NCBI RefSeq assembly: GCF_003026495.1
Contig: NZ_PYMA01000020.1
Location: 1-64,000 of the forward strand
Length of the DNA stretch: 64,000 nucleotides
DNA from: Photobacterium sanctipauli
GTDB taxonomy: Bacteria; Pseudomonadota; Gammaproteobacteria; Enterobacterales; Vibrionaceae
Direction of reading: 5' to 3'
The translations under genes and the position numbers were made by a program. Every line of letters begins with the position of its first letter. Position 1 is the stretch's first letter. A model generated the notes under the pieces. It had not been told where the DNA came from. It made no database searches and saw nothing but the letters and a program-made list of their open reading frames with translations. This document shows, in pieces, positions 58,019-64,000 of the stretch.

Positions 58019-58452
58019 TGTCGACAGGGAAAGCGGCCAGGATGAGGAAAGCGCCAGAGACGGCATAAGCAGGAAGCTTAAAGGATTCATAGGATGTCTG
58101 GCTCGGAAGCCAGAATGTTTGCAAGATGCGTCAGGAAAGTCTGGATGACCCTGAAGGAATAGATGGAAGCGGTGTACTAAGGACAGTGTGCCCACATGGA
58201 TGGTGAACTCGTTGCCTGAAGGCAACATGCTAATGGATAGCCAGCAACGGAAAGCTGCGTTAACAAGGACTGGTTCACGGAAGGAAAAAATTCACCACGG
58301 CTGGTGAAAAACAACAAGTTGGCACGGAAAGCAACAATAACAAAAGGACATTGTCAGACCGGGATGTTTACAGACTGGTTACGGACAGACTAGACAGGTT
58401 TATGCCAGCAATGGCAACCCCATAAAGCGACAGGCTTGCCTGTCGCTTTTTT
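58019..58452 (+). ncRNA. csrB: CsrB-family small RNA (CsrA antagonist)
   Basis: The transcript of about 430 nt carries 22 GGA motifs (such as AGGA, CGGA, GGGA), many in predicted stem loops, and no ORF. It ends in the terminator AAAGCGACAGG-CTTG-CCTGTCGCTTT. This is the pattern of CsrB/CsrC RNAs, which bind many CsrA dimers and relieve CsrA control of carbon storage, motility and quorum sensing. Vibrios have three or more such RNAs, so the exact one (B, C or D) cannot be told. Confidence 0.9.
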
Positions 58453-58595
58453 CTTATTTGCCTTCGGAGTAGGGCGCTACCCCCTCTTTCTATTCGACTG
58501 CTGCGAAAATGCGCACTTCGCCAGCAAATCTGCTATGATACCCGGCTTCATTATGGCCGAGACAATGATTGGCTTGATTCAGGAGTCGTAACACC

Positions 58596-59237
58596 ATGCA
58601 CAATTGCCCGCTATGCCATAGCGAAGTGGCCGAAATCTTTCATCGTGATAAGCGCAGGGAGTATTTCCGCTGTCCGGAGTGTGCATTGATTTTCGCCGAT
58701 CCTGAGGCGCTATTGGCGCCAAGCGACGAAAAAGCTGTCTATGATCAGCATGAGAACAACCCTGCTGATGAAGGGTATCGCCGTTTCCTGAACCGCCTTG
58801 CCGCGCCTTTGATGGCGCGCATCGGTGATGAGCCATTGCAAGGCTTGGACTTTGGCTGCGGCCCGGGACCAACCTTGTCGGTGATGCTGGAAGAAGCTGG
58901 CCATAACATGGCGGTATATGATCCGTATTTTGCTGACCAGCCTGAAGTGCTAGAGCAGCAATATGACTTCGTGACCTGTACCGAGGCCATTGAACACTTT
59001 TATACGCCTGCGAAGGAATGGGGGCTGCTACTTGGGATGTTGAAACCTGGCGGATGGCTGGGCCTGATGACCAAGCTGGCACGAGATGCAGATGCCTTTG
59101 CGCAATGGCATTATAAGAGCGATCCAACGCATGTGAGCTTTTTTAGCCGCGAGACGTTCCAATACCTGGCCGACAGAGATGGCCTGGACGTCGAATTCGT
59201 TGGGAATGATGTAATTTTGCTGAGGAAAACCCAGTAA
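58596..59237 (+). CDS. SAM-dependent methyltransferase with N-terminal zinc finger
   Basis: The 213-residue protein starts with a four-Cys zinc ribbon (CPLCHSEV and YFRCPECALIF) and has a class I methyltransferase domain with GLDFGCGPGP (SAM site). The later segment is TEAIEHFYTPAKEWGLLLGMLKPGG. The substrate is unknown. The gene overlaps the next by 1 nt. Confidence 0.88.
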   Translation: MHNCPLCHSEVAEIFHRDKRREYFRCPECALIFADPEALLAPSDEKAVYDQHENNPADEGYRRFLNRLAAPLMARIGDEPLQGLDFGCGPGPTLSVMLEEAGHNMAVYDPYFADQPEVLEQQYDFVTCTEAIEHFYTPAKEWGLLLGMLKPGGWLGLMTKLARDADAFAQWHYKSDPTHVSFFSRETFQYLADRDGLDVEFVGNDVILLRKTQ

Positions 59238-59773
59238 TGAGCCGTAAGAAAAGAAGCCGTAGCTCTGGTTCTAACGAGCAGTTAGTAACCATTAAGACAC
59301 GCACCCAGCACGACCTTGAGGGTCTGCAACGTAAGAAAGACAAAAAGCGCAAGGGCCTGAAATCAGGTAGCCGCCACTCTTCTGTTAAGGTCGAAGATGC
59401 CCGCGCCGCCGCCAAGCGCAAGGACCCTCGCCACGGTAGCAAGAAGCCCGTGCCGTTGATCATCGAGCCGAAGAAGCCGATGACCAAACAAGAGCGTCGC
59501 CTCACGGCGGAGCAAGAACTGGCGATGCTGGAAAACGATGCCCAGCTGATGATCCTGCTTGACCGTATCGAAGCGGGCGAGAAACTTGGCGCTGGCTTGC
59601 AAAAGCAAGTGGACGAGAAGCTTGACCGTATTGAGCAGCTAATGGACCAACTGGGTCTGTTGGAAGAAGACGAGCCAGAGATGGACGCAGAGGCATACAC
59701 CAAGCCGGCGTCGGATGATGATCTGCTGGATAAGTTTGAAAACATGGGCTTTGACGATTTCGACAAGGAGTAA
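59237..59773 (+). CDS. yihI: Der GTPase-activating protein YihI
   Basis: The 178-residue protein has a basic N-terminal half (MSRKKRSRSSGSNEQLVTIK, then KDKKRKGLKSGSRHS) and an acidic helical C-terminal half. YihI stimulates GTP hydrolysis by the ribosome-assembly GTPase Der in E. coli. Its position near engB and hemN is conserved. Confidence 0.92.
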   Translation: MSRKKRSRSSGSNEQLVTIKTRTQHDLEGLQRKKDKKRKGLKSGSRHSSVKVEDARAAAKRKDPRHGSKKPVPLIIEPKKPMTKQERRLTAEQELAMLENDAQLMILLDRIEAGEKLGAGLQKQVDEKLDRIEQLMDQLGLLEEDEPEMDAEAYTKPASDDDLLDKFENMGFDDFDKE

Positions 59774-59776
59774 CCC

Positions 59777-60268
59777 TTGCAGAATTTGACACTTTGGCTA
59801 GGACTGGCCGGCAGTATTATTGCTGTATTGGCGACCTATGCAGGCTACCTGCTGTTTAAGCTGTACCGACAAAACCAGCGCCACAAGGCGTTTTTGGCTC
59901 GGGCCGAAAAGCAGCAGGCTGAAGGTATCAAGCAGCGAAATGCCAACATAATGGAAAGCGTGATGATCATTGCCGAGGCCGGCAAGCAAGATCAGTGCGA
60001 TGTGTCAGAGTTATCGATCCGCTTGTACAAGCTGATGGAAGTGCTGCAGGGCGAGAAGCAAGTCGACTTCGCCAACCAGTACCCCGCGATGAACGAGCTG
60101 TACCAGGTGGTGAAAGACATGCCGCGCGGTGAAGAACGCAAGACATTGGCCAAGAAAGAGCGCATGAAGCTTGATTTGATCCGCATGAAGGCCGAAGCGC
60201 GCCTGCAGGATGCAATTAAGGCCGAGCTTGAACTTCTCCTTGAACAAAACCGTGCGGTTGCATCTTAA
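59777..60268 (+). CDS. DUF2489 membrane protein
   Basis: The 163-residue protein has one N-terminal membrane helix (about 7-27, LGLAGSIIAVLATYAGYLLF) and a cytoplasmic charged helical domain. Family function is unknown. It starts with TTG 3 nt after yihI and AAGGAG precedes it, so the two are translated together. Confidence 0.88.
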   Translation: MQNLTLWLGLAGSIIAVLATYAGYLLFKLYRQNQRHKAFLARAEKQQAEGIKQRNANIMESVMIIAEAGKQDQCDVSELSIRLYKLMEVLQGEKQVDFANQYPAMNELYQVVKDMPRGEERKTLAKKERMKLDLIRMKAEARLQDAIKAELELLLEQNRAVAS

Positions 60269-60280
60269 TCGGCACTTTTT

Positions 60281-60308
60281 CCCTTGGCTATAATGAAGTA
60301 GCCAAGGG
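60281..60308. repeat. Inverted repeat between DUF2489 and hemN
   Basis: CCCTTGGCTA-N8-TAGCCAAGGG has perfect 10-bp arms. It lacks a T run on both strands, so it is not a standard terminator. It could end the yihI transcript weakly or be an operator of hemN (117 bp upstream of its start). Confidence 0.55.
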
Positions 60309-60425
60309 GATTTCTGATCGGGTTAGCACTTCAGCTATACCTAATAAGTAAACTATCTACATCTTTAGCGAATTATGGCACACTCGTTGGTTCGCAATTC
60401 CCCCTATGATAAGTGGAAGTAAGTC

Positions 60426-61799
60426 ATGTCACATGAGCAGATTATTTGGGATCAGGCCTTAATCGAAAAATATAATTACTCTGGCCCGCGTTATACGTCA
60501 TACCCGACCGCCCTGGAGTTCCATGAAGCCTTTACCCCGGCTGAGTTCGATATGGCTTGCGCCCAATATCCGGATCGCAAACTCTCGCTATATGTCCATA
60601 TCCCGTTCTGCCATAAGCTTTGCTACTACTGTGGTTGTAATAAAATTATTACCCGCCATCAGCACAAGGCTGATCAGTACCTGGATGCGCTTGAGCAGGA
60701 AATTCGCCAGCGCGCTAGCCTGCTGGGCGAGCGTGAAGTCAGCCAGTTGCACTGGGGTGGGGGAACACCAACGTTTTTGACCAAGGCCCAAGTTAGCCGC
60801 CTGATGGCGCTGCTGCGCGAACAGTTCAACTTTGCCGGCGATGCTGAAATCAGCATCGAGGTCGACCCGCGTGAAATCGAGCTGGATATGCTGGATCACT
60901 TGCGTGCGGAAGGTTTCAACCGTTTGAGTATCGGGGTGCAGGACTTCAACAAGGAAGTGCAGAAGCTGGTTAACCGTGAGCAGGATGAGGCATTCATTTT
61001 TGCCATGGTGGAGCGAGCACGCGAGTTGGGCTTCCGTTCGACCAACCTTGATTTGATCTATGGCTTGCCCAAGCAAACCCAGTCACTGTTTGCCGAAACA
61101 CTTGACCAGGTACTGACGATGCGTCCGGGGCGTTTGTCGATTTTCAACTACGCCCATATGCCTAAGCTGTTTGCCGCGCAGCGTAAAATCAATGAAGCCG
61201 ATTTGCCGCAGGCCAAAGAAAAGCTGGCGATCTTGCAAGATACCATTGCCACGCTAACCGGCGCCGGTTACCAGTTCATCGGTATGGATCACTTTGCCCT
61301 GCCCGATGATGAGCTTGCGGTTGCGCAGCGCGAGGGGATTTTGCATCGCAACTTCCAGGGTTATACCACCCAAGGCGATTGTGATTTGCTGGGGCTGGGG
61401 GTATCGGCTATCTCGATGATTGGCGATTGCTATGCCCAGAACCAGAAAGAGCTGAAGCATTACTATGCCAACGTGGGTGAAAAGCGTGAGGCTCTGTGGA
61501 AAGGGGTATCCCTTGATAGTGATGACTTACTGCGACGTGAAGTGATCAAGGCGCTGATTTGTAACTTCCAGCTTGATAAGGCAGAGATAGAGCAGCGTTT
61601 CGGAATCGATTTTGACCGCTACTTTACCGAAGATATCGAATTGCTCCAGACTTTCATCGACGATGGCTTGGTGACGGTGGATGCGAAGCGTATCCATGTT
61701 GAGCTTAAGGGCCGATTGCTGATCCGCAATATCTGCATGTGCTTTGATAAGTACTTGCGTGATCGCGCCCGCCAGCAGCAGTTCTCGCGTGTGATTTAA
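60426..61799 (+). CDS. hemN: Oxygen-independent coproporphyrinogen III oxidase
   Basis: The 457-residue radical-SAM enzyme makes protoporphyrinogen IX without oxygen. The Fe-S motif is CHKLCYYCGCN and the SAM loop is LHWGGGTPTFL. The N-terminal trip-wire region begins with YNYSGPRYTSYPTA. The full length and both domains agree with HemN rather than its paralogue HemW. Confidence 0.96.
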   Translation: MSHEQIIWDQALIEKYNYSGPRYTSYPTALEFHEAFTPAEFDMACAQYPDRKLSLYVHIPFCHKLCYYCGCNKIITRHQHKADQYLDALEQEIRQRASLLGEREVSQLHWGGGTPTFLTKAQVSRLMALLREQFNFAGDAEISIEVDPREIELDMLDHLRAEGFNRLSIGVQDFNKEVQKLVNREQDEAFIFAMVERARELGFRSTNLDLIYGLPKQTQSLFAETLDQVLTMRPGRLSIFNYAHMPKLFAAQRKINEADLPQAKEKLAILQDTIATLTGAGYQFIGMDHFALPDDELAVAQREGILHRNFQGYTTQGDCDLLGLGVSAISMIGDCYAQNQKELKHYYANVGEKREALWKGVSLDSDDLLRREVIKALICNFQLDKAEIEQRFGIDFDRYFTEDIELLQTFIDDGLVTVDAKRIHVELKGRLLIRNICMCFDKYLRDRARQQQFSRVI

Positions 61800-61855
61800 G
61801 TCATACCAACCTGAGCAAGTGGTTATGTAGGTTGGTAGACAGCCGAACAGGGATG

Positions 61856-61893
61856 AAAAAGCCCCGCGACCGTGAGGTTGCGAGGCTTTTTTT
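61856..61893. terminator. Bidirectional terminator after hemN
   Basis: AAAAAGCC(CC)GCGACC-GTGA-GGTTGCGAGGCTTTTTTT. It has A and T runs at its two ends, so it can end hemN and the small minus-strand ORF that faces it. Confidence 0.85.
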
Positions 61894-61905
61894 ATTCATA
61901 CGGCA

Positions 61906-62034
61906 TTAGCCATTGAACATGTTCACCGCGGCAATCAGCGCCAGGATGCCAGCAGCAAAATGGCCGGGGCCATTGGCTGCAAGTTCACTGACGGCAGGCA
62001 TTGCCACGCTGAATGAAAATAAACTTTCCAGCAT
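61906..62034 (-). CDS. Candidate 42-residue small protein
   Basis: The minus-strand frame begins MLESLFSFSVAMPAVSELAA and ends with a hydrophobic AAGILALIAAVNMFNG. GGGAA lies 8 nt before the ATG and a terminator lies 13 nt beyond the stop. Codon use is like that of neighbours. It may be a small membrane-associated protein; I do not recognise it. Confidence 0.5.
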   Translation of the reverse strand: MLESLFSFSVAMPAVSELAANGPGHFAAGILALIAAVNMFNG

Positions 62035-62243
62035 GGTGGGGTTCCCACTGTGTTTTTGGTGTTTTTACGGTGCGGAATTCGTTGCTGCGGCAATGTAAAA
62101 GCCGAGAACTGCTTTGGCCTGAGCTAAAGTTGGGGGTATTTTACGCAAAAAAGGCCGAAATGGAATGGATTAAGAGCAAAAAATGTCCACTCGGCCCGAT
62201 TTATTAACTAAGTTGTTGATTGTTTGCTTGCGGTTGTTGCCGG
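62035..62243. other. Gap downstream of glnG
   Basis: No gene or clear terminator was seen in the 209 bp between the glnG stop and the small ORF. Confidence 0.5.
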
Positions 62244-63653
62244 CTAGGCGACGTTGAGCTCCTTGAGCTTGCGGGTCAGGGTATTGCGCCCCCAACCCAA
62301 CAGGCGGGCAGCTTCTTGCTTGTGGCCATGGGTATGTTCCAGTGCCGCCTCGAGCAAGATTTTTTCAAACTCCGGCAGGGCTTCGCCGAGTAGGTTTTGG
62401 TGGCCTTGTTGTAGGTTGTCCTTGGCCCACTTTGCCAGCATCTGGTGCCAGTGCTGCTGTTCGCCACCGCCGTCTTCGATCGGTTGCGGCGACATGAGCT
62501 CGGGCGGTAGATCGGCAGGCAGGATCTCGTTGCCGCTCGCCATCACGGTGAGCCAGCGGCAGGTGTTTTCCAGTTGGCGGACGTTGCCCGGCCAATCCAG
62601 CGCAGTGAGCGCGGTTTCGGTATCAGGATGCAAGGTCTTGACTTCAACCCCCAACTCGTCGGATGCGCGCTGCAGGAAATGGCGGGTGAGTTGCGGAATA
62701 TCTTGGCGGCGGTCTTTGAGTGCCGGCAGGTGAACCCGGATGACATTAAGGCGGTGGAACAAGTCTTCCCGGAAGTCGCCATCGGCCACCAACTGCTCAA
62801 GGTTTTGGTGGGTCGCGGCAATGATCCGGACATCGACGTTCACCGGGGAGTGGCCGCCCACCCGATAAAACTGGCCGTCGGCCAGTACGCGCAATAACCG
62901 GGTCTGGATATCGAGCGGCATGTCGCCGATTTCGTCGAGGAACAGGGTGCCGCCATTGGCTTGCTCGAAGCGGCCTTGGCGTACGCTGTTGGCGCCGGTA
63001 AAGGCCCCTTTTTCATGGCCGAATAGCTCCGATTCAATCAAATCCTTGGGGATCGCCGCCATATTCAGGGCAATGAACTCTTTGCTGCTGCGCGGGCTGT
63101 GGCGGTGCAAGGCGTGGGCAACCAGCTCCTTGCCGGTGCCCGACTCCCCGTTGATCAGCACCGAGATGGATGAGCGGGAGAGGCGGCCGATGGCACGGAA
63201 TACCTCCTGCATGGCTGGCGCTTCGCCGATGATTTCCGGTGCGCTGGTGTCGGCCAGCTCCGGTTGCTGCTGGCGCTTTTGCTCCTGGCTGTGGGTCACT
63301 GCCCGCTCGACCAGGCTGACGGCCTCGTCAATATCAAAAGGCTTGGGCAGGTACTCGAATGCCCCTTCCTGGTAGGCATTGACCGCGGCATCGAGATCGG
63401 AGTGGGCTGTCATGATGATCACTGGCAGGGTCGGGTAGTCGCCCTGCAGGGTTTTCAGCAGGGTCAGGCCGTCCATGCCAGGCATGCGAATATCGGAGAC
63501 CAGCACGTCAGGCACGCTGCGCTCAAGCGCCTCGATGACACTGTCGGCATTGGCAAAGGTCTCGCATTTTAGTCCGGCGGCATTGAGGGTGCGCTCGAGC
63601 ACCCAGCGGATCGAGCTGTCGTCGTCGACGACCCAGATAAGTCCTTTGCTCAT
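62244..63653 (-). CDS. glnG: Nitrogen regulator NtrC (GlnG)
   Basis: The 469-residue response regulator activates sigma54 promoters of nitrogen genes. The receiver (1-120) has the phospho-Asp in VLVSDIRMPGMDG. The AAA+ domain (about 140-370) has GESGTGKE, the sigma54 loop GAFTGA and a Walker B LFLDEIGDM. The Fis-type helix-turn-helix is at the C-terminus (QEAARLLGWGRNTLTRKLKE). It is preceded by glnL, 41 nt upstream. Confidence 0.97.
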   Translation of the reverse strand: MSKGLIWVVDDDSSIRWVLERTLNAAGLKCETFANADSVIEALERSVPDVLVSDIRMPGMDGLTLLKTLQGDYPTLPVIIMTAHSDLDAAVNAYQEGAFEYLPKPFDIDEAVSLVERAVTHSQEQKRQQQPELADTSAPEIIGEAPAMQEVFRAIGRLSRSSISVLINGESGTGKELVAHALHRHSPRSSKEFIALNMAAIPKDLIESELFGHEKGAFTGANSVRQGRFEQANGGTLFLDEIGDMPLDIQTRLLRVLADGQFYRVGGHSPVNVDVRIIAATHQNLEQLVADGDFREDLFHRLNVIRVHLPALKDRRQDIPQLTRHFLQRASDELGVEVKTLHPDTETALTALDWPGNVRQLENTCRWLTVMASGNEILPADLPPELMSPQPIEDGGGEQQHWHQMLAKWAKDNLQQGHQNLLGEALPEFEKILLEAALEHTHGHKQEAARLLGWGRNTLTRKLKELNVA

Positions 63654-63694
63654 AATGACTCCTCTCTAGTGAGCCAGCTCTGGCTGGCTTATCG

Positions 63695-64000
63695 TTATTT
63701 TATGGGTAGATACAGGCTGAACTTGGTGTGTCCAGGCCAACTGATAACTTCAATCTTGCCCTGGTGTTGGTCTACCAGGTTCTGGGCTATCGACAAGCCA
63801 AGCCCGGTGCCGCCTTCGCGGCCGGTCACCATGGGGTAGAACAGGGTGTCTTGGATATCGCTCGGGATCCCGGGGCCGTCGTCGATAATGTCGATTTTGG
63901 CCGCGACCCGAAAGCGCTTGCCGTGGATCAAGGCCTGATGCACCGTTCTGGTGCGCAGGGTGATATTGCCGCCCTGGTGCTGCTGCAGGGCAAGCGATGC
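63695..64000 (-). CDS. glnL: Nitrogen sensor kinase NtrB (GlnL), C-terminal part
   Basis: Only the last 101 residues are in the window; the gene continues past the right edge. The ATPase domain has IIDDGPGIP (G1) and [20 protein letters not shown] (G2). It phosphorylates NtrC when nitrogen is short. glnA is probably just beyond the edge. Confidence 0.93.
   Translation of the reverse strand, partial: ASLALQQHQGGNITLRTRTVHQALIHGKRFRVAAKIDIIDDGPGIPSDIQDTLFYPMVTGREGGTGLGLSIAQNLVDQHQGKIEVISWPGHTKFSLYLPIK

Noticed and set aside
57936-58228. Two minus-strand ORFs of 62 and 91 residues
   Set aside because: They lie antisense to csrB and change with its GGA-rich sequence; no ribosome sites.

Overview
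The window is a stretch of chromosome from a gammaproteobacterium of the family Vibrionaceae. The evidence is gene order and RNA genes rather than any single marker. The blocks hemY-hemX-hemD-hemC / cyaA / cyaY-lptM-lysA-dapF-DUF484-xerC-yigB, uvrD / ggt / LysE / AraC / rarD / recQ and polA-spf-engB are those expected near the origin of a Vibrio-type large chromosome. The fairly GC-rich coding sequence suggests a Photobacterium-like relative rather than a typical Vibrio; this is inference from composition only.

Layout. 1-3.2 kb: tRNA-Asp, the divergent ilvY/ilvC pair, ubiK. 3.3-8.2 kb: a TetR-regulated RND efflux operon (regulator, fusion protein, pump). 8.3-10.9 kb: rep helicase and a c5-type cytochrome. 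11.2-11.9 kb: a tRNA cluster Arg-His-Pro-His-Pro with a decayed third Pro copy. 12.3-17.8 kb: a dipeptide/oligopeptide ABC transporter operon (fused ATPase, binding protein, two permeases) with internal hairpins. 17.8-20.3 kb: tatD, hemB, asnC. 20.4-25 kb: a large sensor-GGDEF-EAL protein, rsmJ, a Lys-rich small protein and an unlisted 29-residue membrane peptide. 25.2-37.3 kb: the heme operon facing away from cyaA, with a perfect CRP site between them, then cyaY, lptM, lysA, dapF, DUF484, xerC and yigB. 37.4-40.1 kb: an operon for a bufferin-type, copper-related modified peptide, with two precursor paralogues, an MNIO (DUF692) enzyme, a DUF2063 partner and a DoxX membrane protein. 40.4-49.3 kb: uvrD, ggt, a LysE exporter, an AraC regulator, rarD, recQ. 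49.6-51.3 kb: a small protein, yhhQ under a candidate preQ1-I riboswitch, a GNAT enzyme. 51.3-58.5 kb: an RNA-rich segment with ryhB, elbB, polA, spf (Spot 42), one or two further candidate small RNAs, engB, a cytochrome c4 and csrB. 58.6-64 kb: a methyltransferase, yihI, a DUF2489 protein, hemN, an unlisted 42-residue small ORF, and glnG with the 3' part of glnL.

Most of the window is core metabolism, replication/repair and global regulation. Four global regulatory RNAs or RNA-linked systems lie close together (Fur-RyhB, CRP-Spot 42, Csr, preQ1). The most distinctive accessory locus is the bufferin-type operon with its duplicated precursor. The least explained sequences are the orphan terminators and hairpins suggesting extra small RNAs, the two tiny membrane ORFs, and a DnaA-box/GATC cluster upstream of polA. 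All homology statements are from recognition of the sequences by eye; no database search was run.
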